Shown: one piece after another, positions 20,542 to 32,885 of the stretch
How the letters are laid out: each line of letters opens with the position of its first letter
Position numbering within the stretch: position 1 is the stretch's first letter
Source of the DNA: Cheilinus undulatus
Lineage: Eukaryota; Chordata; Actinopteri; Labriformes; Labridae
Length of the DNA stretch: 64,000 nucleotides
NCBI RefSeq assembly: GCF_018320785.1
Contig: NC_054876.1
Span: 8,868,707-8,932,706 of the forward strand
Direction: 5' to 3'
Notes under the pieces: model-generated
Told to the model about the DNA's origin: nothing
The model's input: the letters and a program-made list of their open reading frames with translations, nothing else
Databases searched by the model: none
Position numbers and translations under genes: made by a program

Positions 20542-22424
20542 AATCTTTCAACAGGATAAAAAGAGAGCATTAAATCTCTCCTAAATTTGTTCACTTTTAG
20601 ATGCAGAAAGCCAACAATGTGCAGCGAAACTGCCAAAACAGAGACTTTCAATGGTACAACTAATAAGAATGACTGTAGTCTTGGTGTGATTATCTTCCCT
20701 TAAACATAAATCATATAACCATTAGGGGAAAGAGAGGATCAAACTCAGAGACATATTGTAAAACATATTGTTCTGACTTCTCTGGTGAATGTCTTGGTCT
20801 AGATTTCTGGCTGGCGCTCAGTGCTGATGAGTGGTAATTATTGGTGTGATTATTGTGGGCTTTACTCCAACAGAGATCCAAACAACGGCCTTGTTGTTTC
20901 CTCTCCGTCTTCATCTTCACATCTTGTTTTTTTCTGCTCCCTTCGATTCACTCTTCAGAAAAGAGAACAAAACAACACGACACAGTCAGGCGCTGTCTTT
21001 ATGATCTCAGCTCAACTTAACTATACCTGCTGTTAAAAATGAGCCCTGAAGGAAAGAAGCTGCTGTGTTAAACAGATCTGAAAAATCAAGTGATGAATCA
21101 GACTGCACTCCTTTCAAAGAGCTGTAATTTCTTCCTCCTGTATTGTATTGTGGGTATTCTCACCTTAATGCAAAAGAAATTGTGTGATTTTTATTTCCCC
21201 ACTTGTAGAGTGAAGTTATAATTTGTTTTCATCCTGTGTGATTTCCTGAGAAAAAGGTGTGAGAATCTGCCCTCACACCTGCTGAGTCCTTCTGTTGTGT
21301 TGCTGGGATGTGCGCCTGCCTGGTTCAGATCTTCTTTGACTGATTTCTCTTTTATAGTCAGAGTCAGGAGGACAATTACTGTCACAGCATGAAAGCCTTT
21401 CACGAAGAGTGATATACAGACGTTTGAGCTTGTTTAAAAAGAGGTTTTTATATATATTCAAAGAGGCTGAATGTGCACGCTGACAGCATTCAAAGCAAAA
21501 ACACCAAGGTTGAATCATGCTAATTGATGAGCTGTGGCTGCTTTTGAAATTGCAATTTTTCCCAAGCTGTGAGGCCTTAAAAGCACCAATAATTTCCAGG
21601 AAGCCCAGCCAAGCCATGATAACGAAGTACGGTGAATGCTAAACATGTTCCTGCAGAGAGGCACACGATGTAGGAGGAAATGTCAAGTTGATTTCTGAAC
21701 CTGTTTTCAGCAGTGATTGTGGAGCAATTTACACGACAGCAGCATCTGTTTGTCCTGTCAGAAATAACCTCCGCCTCAATAGATGACTTCAAACAAACCT
21801 TCAAGCTAATTTGCAGCAATCTGCTGAGATTTCAAGACGCTTTGCTAAGAATTACACCACTAAACGAATTCCCTTTTAAATCAAAAGCTCAGGAAAACAA
21901 TGCAATAAAGATTTTCTCCTCATGCGGATATGGTGTGCTCTTTATAAAGACAGAAAAGTCCAATCCTCCCTCCTTTATTGAAGCGCCCTGCAGCTGTGCG
22001 CTGTAATTTGTCATGGCAGAGGGCCAAGATGAAGGTGTTAACCTGGCTGATCTAATATATGTGCTGTGGATGGTAGCAGTGTGAGCTGTCAAAACATAAT
22101 GATCATGCCTCCCTTTTAGCTCGTATTCATAAATTATCGAGGCAGGCTGATTTATTGCATGCTGCCACGGTGGGAAAGAGTGCAGAGCACCTGCCGAAAC
22201 ACATGCTCTACATGCTGATTAACATCTCATAAAGTTAGAGCAGTAAATGAACAGTTATGAGCAGAGTGACGACTCATTCATCCCCTCTGATCTCTCTGAA
22301 ATGAGTAAAAGTGAACATAGAATGGGAACAAATGCTGTTTTTGTTACTTTATGGTGTTTTTATTGTCTTAGAGCAACTTCTTGATGCATACTGACTAAGT
22401 GAAAAAGTCAGAAAAAACTGCAGT
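20542..22424. other. Gene-free, repeat-poor stretch; possible conserved non-coding sequence
   Basis: No transposon end or coding exon was recognised. About 21400-22300 is compositionally even and has several ATTA/TAAT-type homeodomain cores (for example GCTGATTAAC and CATAAATTAT). It looks like ordinary unique DNA and could hold cis-regulatory elements. That is only an inference from its complexity and lack of repeats in this repeat-rich window. Confidence 0.3.
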
Positions 22425-22690
22425 TCCCTCAGTGTCCACTTGGGGCTGGCACCAAAAGAGAGTAAGTCTCTTAGACATGCATGTTAAAGTGTTCACTTTA
22501 ATAGCAGGATAAACTAAACCCACAGCTAGGTGGAAAAAAATTGTTTTCAGACTCTGCTGCCAATTCATCTCTCAACTGTAGAAGGGTCAGTTTTGATCAT
22601 TTCATAAAACTTACCTGTTTGAGGTGAATTAAAGCAACATCCAGTTATAGCTTTAATGCTGTTACCCACCTGAAACTAAAAGTTTGTACT
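22425..22690 (+). repeat. Dispersed fish repeat fragment, copy 1
   Basis: The segment beginning GTGTCCACTTGGGGCTGG, with ATGCATGTTAAAGTG and AGTTATAGC further in, matches (in reverse complement) the piece at about 47080-47265. I remember this as the end of a common fish repeat, but the family and full borders are not determined here. Confidence 0.4.
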
Positions 22691-22872
22691 TCAGAACCCT
22701 AAATGGACACGTGCACCGCAATTCACATCAGAAAATGTATACATACCATGAGTACGATCCCTACACTTTACAAAACAGTGATTTTTTTCTACACAGTTCT
22801 ACAGATTCACTCGAAATAGCAGTCAATATCACAATTTACTCAGTCCTGCAGACCTCCTAGAGTCGTCTAGCC

Positions 22873-23351
22873 CAGGGGTTGTCAACCTTTTCAGCCTGGG
22901 ACCCCCAAAATAAAGGTGCCAGAGACCGGCGACCCCCACTGTACCTGAAGGTGACTCAACACAGCCATGTACAATCAAGAATAGTCACGTGTAGACAAGG
23001 CTGCCCATTAGGGGGGAAAGTGGGAGAGCTTTCTGGGGCCCAGCCAAACTGGGGGCCAGCAAAATCATGGTCCAATGTTAAGTTAAGCTGTGGTATTTTA
23101 TATTTAACCTAAATAATAATAACCACTCTTATCAAAGAAGCGAATTTTGATTGATTTTCATAATAAGTAGCCCTCTTAAAAGCAATCCTTTTGTTAAAAA
23201 CAGATTTAAAATATGTTAAAAATAGCTAAAATGGGTTAAAAACAGCCAAAGATGGTGGGAAAGGTGGTAAAATTAGATTATAAAAGTAGCAGCAATGGGT
23301 TAGAAATGCAACAAATTACATAAAAGTGGCAAAATATACCCCCCCCCCCCC

Positions 23352-23398
<47 letters not shown>

Positions 23399-23760
23399 AT
23401 AAAAAGTGGCTGAAATTGTGTTAAAGTGGCAAAAAATAGGTGGAAATTTGGTGAAATGGGATGAAAACGTCATAAACCAAAAATGGGCAGATCAAATTGT
23501 GAAATGTGGCTTAAAAAGTGGTAAAAGCGGTTAATAGTGGCAATATTGTGCCAGCAGAGCCAACAAAAAGCAGAGAGTTGCAAGATTGGGTTTAGAAGTG
23601 GCAAAACCAGGCAGAAAAAATGGGCGAAAGGGTGGAACTGGCAAAAAATGAGTTCTAAGTTGCAAAATTGGGTTAAAATTGGACAAAATTGGGTCTTAGT
23701 TTTTCAAGGCATCTGGAGACCCCCTCTCAGTGTCTCGTGACCCCCAGTGGGGTCTTGTCT
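22873..23760. mobile_element. Non-autonomous hAT-like element, GTGGCAAAAATGGG core, right end eroded
   Basis: The left end CAGGGGTTGTCAACCTTTTC, followed by CAGCCTGGGACCCCC, matches the left end of the bounded copy at 56159. Both also share the block CCCTCTCAGTGTCTCGTGAC near the right end (23722-23741 here). The core has units like AAAAGTGGCAAAAATGGGTT, plus a CA microsatellite. The expected right inverted repeat and target duplication are missing, so the right border is approximate. Confidence 0.65.
23339..23391. repeat. Poly-C and (AC)n microsatellite
   Basis: A run of about 14 C is followed by CATACACAC and then about 18 AC repeats, within the hAT-like element. Such a tract is expected to vary in length between individuals. 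Confidence 0.9.
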
Positions 23761-24131
23761 TGCCAGACAAGGGAGACAAGAGTCTTGGAGAGTCTTGTAA
23801 TAAGCTAAGAGGCTAGCGGAGCCCCTGTAACATTAGGTTGGTTAAAAAAAAACTCATTTTGTCACAAATATCCTTTAACTGAAATGGTAATGTACTATCA
23901 ACAAATAAACCTTGTGAGGTGAGAGATAGAGGAACAATGTGCCATTCCCAACTGAGCCTGTGCAGTGAAAAAGCTCTTTTAAAGTGAGCCACTTGAGTTC
24001 CAGTTTCCTTTCCTACATCTTTTGTTTTTTATTCCACATTAAAAAAGCCAAACTGGTACCAAATGAAGAGCCGTTTGGGAGCATTAGGCAGACATTAGCT
24101 TGGGAATCATGGGAAAGATCAGAGATTAATG
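23761..24131. other. Short spacer, no gene seen
   Basis: About 370 bp between two hAT-like elements. Nothing recognisable. Confidence 0.4.
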
Positions 24132-24139
24132 TGCTAAAC

Positions 24140-25153
24140 CAGGGGTTTCAAACTCAATCACAGCAGGGGCTGAAATCTGAATTTAGGTGTAACCTGAGGG
24201 CCCAACAGGGAAAACATTTTTGTTATTTAAATTTTAACCATAAGCTGTAAACGTTATTTTCACAGGTAATTAACTAAGGGGGAAAAACTGATGATAAATG
24301 AATTTGAGTTTTTTTAAAGGCAAAATGGTAAGTTTAAAGGCTCAAAATCTGAAATAAAATGTAAAACATTAGTTCAAAAGGTAAGAACACAAAAACAAAA
24401 GGCAAAATAATGTTTTCATAAGGCAAATATATGAGATAGAAAGTAAAAAATCACAAGTTTAAAGGTCAAAATATGAGAGAAAGTCCAAAACCATGTGTTT
24501 AAATTCAAAATATGAAATAAAATTTAAAATACTGAGTTGAAAAGGTCAAAATATGGGATTAAAAATCAAAGTTAGGAGTTGAAAAGGTCAAAATATGAGA
24601 TAAAAACAAAATTTAGAGTTAAAAGGTTGATATATGACTAAAAATTTAAGATTGTGACTCTAAAAGGTCAAAATATGAGATAAAGTTCCAAATCATGAGT
24701 TTAAAAAGTCAAAATATGGGATGAAAAGTCAAAATTAGGAGTTTAAAAGGGCAAAATATGAGATTAAATTTGAAATTATGATCTTGAAATTTCAAAATAT
24801 GTCTTGCTATTCAAAATTGAAATCTAAAAGTTCACAAAATGAGATAAAAAGTCAAAATCCTAAGTTTAGGTCATAATTTTAAGATGCAAATTGAAAATAT
24901 TAAACAAAAACACAAATTCATGTCCCTCCCTCATTCCTTACTTTCTCAATATTTCTACTCTGTACTTTTTCAAATTTTTATGACTTAACGAAGGATATTT
25001 TAAATCCTCAAGGTTACATTTTATGTTTATACTGGTGGAAATCTGCAGACCTCAGACAGATGGACCAGTTCTAATTAAAATATGATCTTGTTGGCCGGGT
25101 AAAACTGCACCACGGGCCGGATTTGGACACGGGCCTCGAGTTTGACACCCCTG
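24140..25153. mobile_element. Non-autonomous hAT-like element, family N1, copy 3 (best ends)
   Basis: 1014 bp. Left end CAGGGGTTTCAAACTCAATC; right end CGAGTTTGACACCCCTG, forming clear inverted repeats. The flanks TGCTAAAC (24132-24139) and TGCCAAAC (25154-25161) are an 8-bp target duplication with one mismatch. The interior is the same degenerate array of AAGGTCAAAATATGAGAT units as the copies at 0.5 and 13.1 kb. No coding. Confidence 0.85.
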
Positions 25154-25161
25154 TGCCAAAC

Positions 25162-26520
25162 CATGACAAAACTGTACTGAATCAAACCAGACTGCTTTAT
25201 GAACTGGACCACACATGAGCGTAGTGACACCTCTTGTCCAGGCTCTTGACAAAGGCTTTTCTAATTCCTGCCTGCTGCCGTTTCTTCATGAACATCTTTT
25301 GCCTGAATATTTCACTACTTTCAGGACATAAAAATAATTTAAGAACTAAGAATGTTTTTATTTTTGCACTCTGAAAGCTTGGCATAGTCATTAACAGCTC
25401 AGAACATGGCATTTGGTGGCATTCTGGTAGCGTGGTGAGACGTTTCAGCTACCAACTACATGTTTTCAACCAGTGTTTTTTTGTGAATAAAAGAATTTTT
25501 AATTGGTTAAATGTACTTACTCATTAGGAGACATATCTAAACTGTATTTCTTCTGAATCCTATCTGAGAAAGAAAACTCAAAAACAGGTAGATATTAGAT
25601 TAACCCTATGACAACTCTTGTGGAATATAACAAGAACAGACAGGTTATAAAAATTCAAATAACCTTTGACCCATAAATGGTAGCCACTTACATTTTCCCC
25701 CTCTGGAAGCATACTGTTGTGCCATTCAAATGTTGCTATCCATGCCTTCATAGTCCTTACAGTTGCTTTTCCAGTGAGCCTGGAACTTTGATACTGAACG
25801 TCTATTAATCCATTATTTCTTCAATTATTTTGACTGGTTCTATTGCTAGCGGCTAATGCTCTCCACCGTTTTGTATCCTTGCTATTCACACATACTATAT
25901 GAACTTGTAGTTCCCCTGTGATCTTGTGCCCCCTCACTAGCCTTCAGTCAAAGCAAAACTGCAGCCAGAACTTATGGGTAAGAAAGAGGGAGTGGAAGTG
26001 GCTTATCCTCCCTCCATTCTAGCTCTTTCCATGACATGAAGATGTGTGCCATCACCCACTTGAAGCATTTATGGAGCAGCTCTGTGCAGCCTGACCTGGG
26101 AGAACTACAAGTTCACAGTGGAGGAGAGTGTAAAGAAACACATTATTTTTCCTTCATGGGGGTTGATATTTTATTTATTTCCATATCATTCCTTGCTTTC
26201 TTTTCTTCTGCCATGGATGAATACTTTAGGGAGTTAAAATGGGTTGTTTTCTACAAAGGATGTATGTTTTTAAGTCAAATTCTGTGGTTTTACACCTCAT
26301 GTTAGCTTTCTTTCATCAATGGCGGTGTATAGCTCTGTGATCCACTGATTGACCTGGTCTCTTATGCCAACAAGAGGTAATATTGATGTAGTTTTGATTT
26401 TCATGATTGGGAGTCCATGCATTGTGTTGTAATTTGAAGTTAACTGGATGCTTTGCACATTTTTCCAGCTGTTTGGCTCAATCTGCTCTACATGGGTTGA
26501 CGTGGTTTGGGGCTGCTAAT
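25162..26520. other. Intergenic stretch, no gene seen
   Basis: No exon, RNA gene or repeat end recognised. The 89-codon open frame near 26.04 kb has a hydrophobic stretch but no family features. Confidence 0.35.
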
Positions 26521-26529
26521 AGACCTGGC

Positions 26530-26690
26530 ATGTATCTGGAGTGGAGTGGCACTTCTGGGATGTAACGGTGACCGACCTGAGCGTGTGCAATGGAACTGCA
26601 AAGATTGACTTGAGAGGCAGGGATTTGCTCTGCAGTGACAGTGTGAGCGACTCACTGTGCAGACGTAGTATGTGGAATTTGAGGGTACAT
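26530..26690 (-). repeat. Unnamed dispersed repeat, inverted partner of 52.3 kb
   Basis: Read on the minus strand, this segment aligns over about 150 bp with 52325-52472. Shared blocks are AATTCCACATACT, a CCATTGxxxxCGC block and AGTGCCACTCCAC, all in the same order. It has no long open frame common to both copies. Family unknown. Confidence 0.5.
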
Positions 26691-26759
26691 TGTCCCAATT
26701 TCTGGTGCCGAGGACAGGAAGTGTGCTGTGCTTGCATATAGTATGGTTCATAACAAAGG

Positions 26760-28098
26760 ATAAAAAACTGGACTTTGGAGATTAAAAATAAGTTTACCCT
26801 TAATAAAAGGCACTCATCAAACCAAGTGACATCTTGTAAACTACATCAGGTATTAAAACAGTCAACGATTCTTACAGAGAAAATAACGGTAATCAAAACA
26901 GCGATGAAGCAAGTATTGACAATCCGCGCTGGCATGATTCAGGACCGCATTAACAGCAGCTCTAAGGGAAAACAGAGCTTCCTGTTCACTGCTTTGAAAA
27001 CAGACTCTGTTGTGATGAAGCATGTCACACTTGACAGCGGTGTCAATTTAGGCAGAGGAGGAGGAAGCAGTGAGAGCCAGGATGACTGCAGGGGTCCTCA
27101 GGAGGTCTTGCTGAGGAGGAACGCTCACTTAATTACTGCCATTATTTCCCCTGTCTCCTCCTCAGATAAAGGTCCTTTCACTCAGGCTCTCATTATTAAA
27201 CACAAGGTTGTTTGTGTGCTCATGTAGTGGGAGGACATGGAAATAAAGGCTGAGGCTCAGATTTAATGTGCTGCTGCTTCACTATGGGCATGTGCATAAC
27301 TTCAGACAGTTAGGGAGCAGGATGGCTGCAGGGAGGCGCTGTGGGGTTTGTATGTTTTTCTTATGTGGTAATTAAGGGCAGCGTTAAGCTGAGCACCGGC
27401 TTTTAAAGATGCTCTGCAGGCAGTTTGAACTCCAGGGAAAATCTGACTGCTTGATTGTGATTCTTTGGAGTGAGGACTGTAAACAAACGAATCTCTGATG
27501 AAGATGGGAAACATCCTCCTATAGCCAATGGAGCTCCTCTTCTTTCTGTTTGCAATGTAACCTAAAGTACAGTAAAAATGCCTCTCTTTTTTTTGTAACT
27601 TAGAAAGCGAATCTAGTTATGACTTTGGTGCACTGGTCCAGGTACTTCACAGTCATTGTGATTTTTGGTCTGTAACCTCTCTAACCTCCTCTTCTTGCAT
27701 TTTATCTCTTCCTCCTGTTCATCCCCTCTGCTATGGACTGAATTATAACTGGACTTAAAATATTTCCCCAGGATGCAGGAGTAAATCTATCAAGTTTCTA
27801 TTTAAGATACTTAATCTCATGTTTTTAAGTCTGCCCTGCTCCATCTGATCGCTTTAATTCAGTTTAGACTCTTTTCCAGCACAGTTAGCAGTGAAATCCT
27901 TTAGTTTAGCCTTAATGTGTAATGGGCACATTATGACAACCTTTACTTCTAAAAACATTTTGCAGGATGTTAAATCACATTATGTCTCTTAAGTGGCAGA
28001 TACAGGAATCTACTGTGGTCTCATTTATAAACATTGAACACACAAAATGGGGCCTGAAGTTGGCGTACGCCACTTCCCACACAAAGTTTGTGATCTAC
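26760..28098. other. Intergenic stretch, no gene seen
   Basis: The 150-codon open frame at 26775-27227 has no recognisable domain, no matching splice sites and mixed composition. I treat it as chance. About 26800-27250 is complex sequence that could include non-coding regulatory DNA. Confidence 0.35.
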
Positions 28099-28255
28099 AG
28101 GTGCATCTAGAAAATTAAGAATATAATGAAAAAGTTCATTTTTTTTTCTTGGGATTTAGTTTAGAAAGAAAGATTCAATTAGCTATAGATTCATCTCATA
28201 CAAAGTCATACTTTTAAGACTTTTTGATTTTAATGTTGATGATGGCAACATACAT
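28099..28255 (+). mobile_element. Solo Tc1-like terminal inverted repeat fragment
   Basis: ACAGGTGCATCTAGAAAATT, followed by AATATAATGAAAAAGTTCAT and a TATAGATTCATCTCATACAAAG block, resembles the well-known left end of a fish Tc1-type element (CAGGTGCATCT...AATTAGAATAT). No transposase or right end was found. Confidence 0.55.
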
Positions 28256-28390
28256 TGTGTTGCATATATTACACATTACTAGTTACTTTCTAAAAAATGT
28301 GATGAGTTAAATTACTTAGTTACTCACAGCTAAAAGCAACTAGTTACACTACTAGTTACATTACTTTTGCTCTGTGTCACCTGACATCTG

Positions 28391-28640
28391 CAACTTTGGT
28401 GGCTTTCACACGAGGGGCCCGGTCCCAGATCCAAGTGCAGTTGAGCCCTAAGTCTGGTTCATGTTGGTTAGTGTGGATGCAAACAATCCGCGCTTGGGCA
28501 ACGGGCCCACCTGGGAAAGCGGCCTCAGGCTCAATACAAGTGAACTCTGGCACGGTTCGGATGAGATGTGAATGCATCTGCACCCAGACACATGACAGAG
28601 CGTCCTATCAGCTTTATGACATCACTGTAAAAACGTCTTT
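28391..28640. mobile_element. Harbinger-like element arm A, left copy
   Basis: The segment starting TGGCTTTCACACGAGGGGCC and passing through GGTTCGGATGAGATGTGAAT and TATCAGCTTTATGACAT is an inverted copy of about 29100-29345. The TTTCACA start is typical of GC-rich PIF/Harbinger-like ends in fish. A target duplication could not be assigned. Confidence 0.55.
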
Positions 28641-28890
28641 CCGCAACACAGCAGTTTGTTCACTTTTTTCCTCAATAAAAGGCAGAAATCATTAGAATCT
28701 AGTCAATAAATGGTCTGTTGGGACTCAGCTTACAGATAAACACAAGCTGGAGTCAATGAGATGAGAAGCAAAGACTTTAACAGTCTCCGGTCACCTCAAA
28801 AACCCCTGTATCTGTGCAGCATGAGCTCATTTAATCCTCTGAGCTGCACATAGATGTATGGATATGGAGAGTGACGTTGCTGTCATCTTA

Positions 28891-29623
28891 AGGTGCTCTC
28901 ACATTAGGCCCAGTTGTTTAGAACCGCACCACGACGCAAATCCTCCCCCTTGCATTCACACTAGCAAAATCAATCAGTGCCCGGGCCCACTTGCGTACTC
29001 AGTCTGAAACAGCAGGTGGCGGTATGCATGTATCCCCGCCAAGGAGAAGAAAGAAGAAGAAGCTACCATGGCAACCACGTGGGTCATGATCTGAGCGAAG
29101 ATGGTTTTTGTTTTATAATAATGTCATAGAGCTGATACGACGCTCCGACCCATATCCAGGCCCCGTTACACTCACATCTCATCCGAACCATGCCAGAGTC
29201 CACTTGAATCACACTCGAGACCACCTCCCCAGGTGGGCCTGGGCAGGGTGCTCTGGTGCTGCTTGTTTGCATTCACACTAACCAAAATGAACTGGACTTC
29301 GGGCTCAAGTGCACTCGGGTCCAGGACCGGGCCACCTTAAAAAGAGATTGTAAATAAACCATGGCTGCAGGGTGGACTTTGTTGCCAGGTTAAAACAAAC
29401 AATCTTCGCTCAGGTCATGACCCAAGTGGCTGCCATGGTAGCTTCTTCTTCTTCTCTCTCCTCCTTGGCGGATTTGCATACTGCCACCTGCTGTTTCAGA
29501 CAGACGTAAGTGGGCCCGAGCATGAATCGATGTTGCTCATGTGAAAGCAAGCCAGCGGGAGAAAGGGGGAGGAATCTCGACATGATGGGGTTCGAAAAAA
29601 CTGGGCCTAATGTGAAAGCACTT
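28891..29623. mobile_element. PIF/Harbinger-like MITE with 3-bp target duplication
   Basis: The ends AGGTGCTCTCACATTAGGCC and GGCCTAATGTGAAAGCACTT (shown without the shared CAGTT) are near-perfect inverted repeats. They are flanked by TTA at 28888-28890 and 29624-29626, the TWA duplication typical of PIF/Harbinger. Long arms (about 200 bp) pair, including the AGAAGAAGAAG / CTTCTTCTTCT block. Between the arms, about 29100-29345 is an inverted copy of arm A at 28.4 kb. No transposase. Confidence 0.7.
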
Positions 29624-29774
29624 TTAGGTGCCAATAAGAATACAATGCTGATTCTTACATAATCCCAGCATTAGTGTAATATAATATATTGGCACTATTT
29701 TATGCAGTAAATGGTGTAAGGATACATGAGTGATGTCAACACAAGAAGTGATGCTACCAGACAGGACCTAGTGC

Positions 29775-30530
29775 CACGGTCGACAACCTGAAGCTCCCGG
29801 GCCATCAGCCACCGCTGGCATCTCCTTTTTCCCCTCCTGAATGGCTCTCTGTAGTTATGCCAGAAAAATACGTTTTATTAACATAGTATATACTTTTTCC
29901 AATGCTATATTGACATGGTTTTGCACATTTTATCTGCAAAATTTGCAGCTTTTTTCATTCACTTTGAACTTATAAAAATATATATTTCATTGACTTGATC
30001 GTGAGTCATATGAGTTTTGTGCATATCACGCAAGTTAAGTTAATATTTGCAATGTGGTTTAGCACAGCATGGGGGACAGAGGAAACGTGAAAAAGATCAT
30101 TTTAAGTTTCATATTAAACTGGTTTATCCGTCGGTTCCTAAGTGGACTAAAGTAGTGTCAGCAGAGATAGTGGTGACATCGCTAACAACAGCATTAAAAA
30201 CTAAGACAACACTTAACAGAATCAGTCAGGTAAAAAAAGAAAGACAGGAGACCAAGGGATCAATAGAGGGCTGTTTGAGCCAAATTAACAGGTAAGCTCA
30301 TGTTTTAATGTTCTTATCCACTTTGCTGCTGTGTAGTCTACATTATTTTTATTCAGAAGGTTGATGAATTAAATGATGATTTAAATATTTTGGCGTGTAA
30401 TGAGTGTGAGGTACAGCGTACAAGTGGGTATTTGGGTTGTAAAAGATGCAACTGTTGATGTTTGTGCTGTAAATGTGTGTTAATGTGGCACTGTCCATGG
30501 TGCTGACTGATAGCTGTCACTTATAGAGCA
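29775..30530 (+). mobile_element. hAT-like fragment with possible transposase N-terminal remnant
   Basis: The left piece CACGGTCGACAACCTGAAGC resembles the hAT end CAGxGGTCGGCAACCTGCGG. A basic segment follows at about 30047-30295 (KRKREKDHFKFHIKLV) that could be the decayed start of a hAT transposase. No zinc-finger or hAT dimerisation motif is visible and the right end was not found. Confidence 0.35.
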
Positions 30531-30640
30531 GTGGTTCTTAAATGCTGTGGCGAGGCACACTGGTTTGCCTTGAGGCAAGTCCAGGTGTGCCTTGGGAATT
30601 TGGATAACAATGCATTATTGCTATAACTGTGACTGAAGAT
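30529..30640 (+). mobile_element. Left end of another hAT-type element
   Basis: CAGTGGTTCTTAAATGCTGT followed by GGCGAGGCACAC has the form of hAT termini (CAGTGGTTCTxAAA). The matching right end is not visible, so only the left border is reported. Confidence 0.4.
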
Positions 30641-32520
30641 GATGTAACAAGAATTAAAGAGGCTATTTTGCATGGAAATACTGTTTATATGTTTTGCTTA
30701 GAGACAAAAAAGAAGAGGCGCTGCTGGGTCTCTGTGGTTTCATAAACAGGTGCTCTTTGGAAACTCTGAGCATGATTTGCTCAGTTTAGGGGTGAAGAGG
30801 TGGTTGCAAGAATGAAAAAATTGGGTTTAATCCAAAAATTAAACTGCAACTGTCCTTCAAAAAGCAATCCTAGGCACATATGACAACACAAGATAAAGTA
30901 TTCTTTTCAGGTAGCTAATTTACAACTGTTGTTTTGGCAAACTGGTGAAGTTTATTGAATGGGGAAGATCAAAATAAGGCCATGCACAAAAATAAAAGGA
31001 TATAGCCCTATAAAATAGGAACAGTTCTGAATAGGCCTGTAAATAACTGTTGAAACTAATTATTATTATTATTATTTTTTCTTAATTTCAATAGTTTAAC
31101 TTGGTAAAGTTTCCTGTGAGCAACACCTCCTGGAAACTGGAGCTCGGCCTAAAAGGAGCAATTCTTTGCCCCGACGTTTACCGCCCACCTTACCCCTCTA
31201 GCTCACTGATCAGAGTAAGTAGAGATCCACCTTTTCAAGCAGACTTGCCCAAGTTGTTTGGACCACCAGAGTTCAAAGGTCAGCTTCGACACAAGCACAA
31301 ACAAATAGAATTGACGCTGCAAATGAACTCAAGTTTGTTTCAGTCAAACCAAACAGGTTGGACAAATTCAGTGTAGCCACATCCTAAAGGTCAGCTGAGC
31401 CGACCCTGCAGTTCTGGTAGCCAACAGAAGTCTTCACTGTCTATAAGTATTTGAAATGGTCATCTCTACTGTTGACATGGACAGTAAGAGCAGATAAAAG
31501 TTAACACTGTACTCCTCAGTGCCATGATAGTTTTACAGTCTACTGTGCTTCCTGTTATTTTTAATCCATGAAGTTTAGTATAATTATGTAAAATGAGACT
31601 CTTCTCAGTGTAATATCTCTCCTCGCCGGCGTCCTCTTCCTTCATTAAATGTCATTGAATATAATCCAGCTTCTGAGGAGAGCATAACCAAGTTTGGTTT
31701 GCTTGAAAGCTTTGCTTGCTCAAGTATGAGATTAAATTTCCTGAATCCAGCTCCAAACAAGAGCCATTAAGAAATGTTTTATTAATGAGTTTGTAAAAGT
31801 TAAATTCACTAAAGTTTCTGTGTCCACAGGAAAGACAGAGTCTGTGGTCACTGTGAGTTTATGTAACATCTGCAGATAGAAGCTGGTATCAGAGTGGGAA
31901 AACTGCAACTTTATGTTTTATTGAAATGAATTATTAAAGAGCAGACTCAGTAGATGTGGTGAGCTGGGTCAGTTTTCTGTAGGGGAAATATAATCCAATT
32001 TAAAGTTTTACAGTTATCACAGAAGCAGCTTTATTAGCCCACATACATCTTCATTTTACAGTTCTGTGGTGCTGCAGGTTCTCTAGACTTTATAGCATTT
32101 CGCTGAAACACAGACAATCACAATGAGGTTATTGCAGGAGTTTTATTACAGCTTTTCCAAAAGTGAGAACAACAGCCTGGATGTTACAAGGAGGATGGTA
32201 AATAGTCATAAAAGAAGCTGCAAAACATCAAGTATTTATGACCTCTGAGCAGAGCAGGGACAACGCTTGTCTTAAATATTCTTTATGTTTAAATATGGTC
32301 TGCTTTACATGCATTATTAAAGTATTTAGTTTCATTATTCATAAAAGGTGGATTTGAATTGTACTGAAATGTAAAGCATGTTGACTAAAGAGGGAAAGGA
32401 AAAACAATGTTGCTATGATGAATGATACAGACCTTTTAAATGTGCACCTGTTAAGTTTCCACAGAGCTGCACATAAAATCATCTTTAGATCATTTTTGTA
32501 TGGTAGTGAGCTTGTTACTT
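30641..32520. other. Intergenic stretch, no gene seen
   Basis: AT-rich DNA with a short ATT repeat near 31060-31075. No exon or complete transposon recognised. Confidence 0.35.
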
Positions 32521-32885
32521 AAAGAGCCCTAAACTGCAAGAGGCAGAATCTGAGCATAAATGCACCCTCTCAAAAGAGAGCTGGGATAAAGTACTTATTG
32601 CTCGGTCTGCACTGACTATATTACAATCCCAAAAAGTAGAGAAGGCACTTTTCTTACAAAAGCATAGGAGATATGAGTATGGACACAAACCAGGGCACTA
32701 TTTGTCTAACTTAATAAATAACAAAAAGTCTAGCAATTTAATTTCAAAAATGAAAGATAAAAATGCTAAATTGGTTTACACCTGTACTGAAATTTTAAGA
32801 TTTCTTTTGTTCACTCTACACTTCAAATAATCCAGAAACAGAAGACAAAATAAGTTCTTCCAAAAACTCAAACTACCTAAGGTTA

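Noticed and set aside
26775..27227. 150-codon open frame
   Set aside because: No recognisable domain, no supporting splice sites and no codon pattern distinct from its surroundings; most likely chance.
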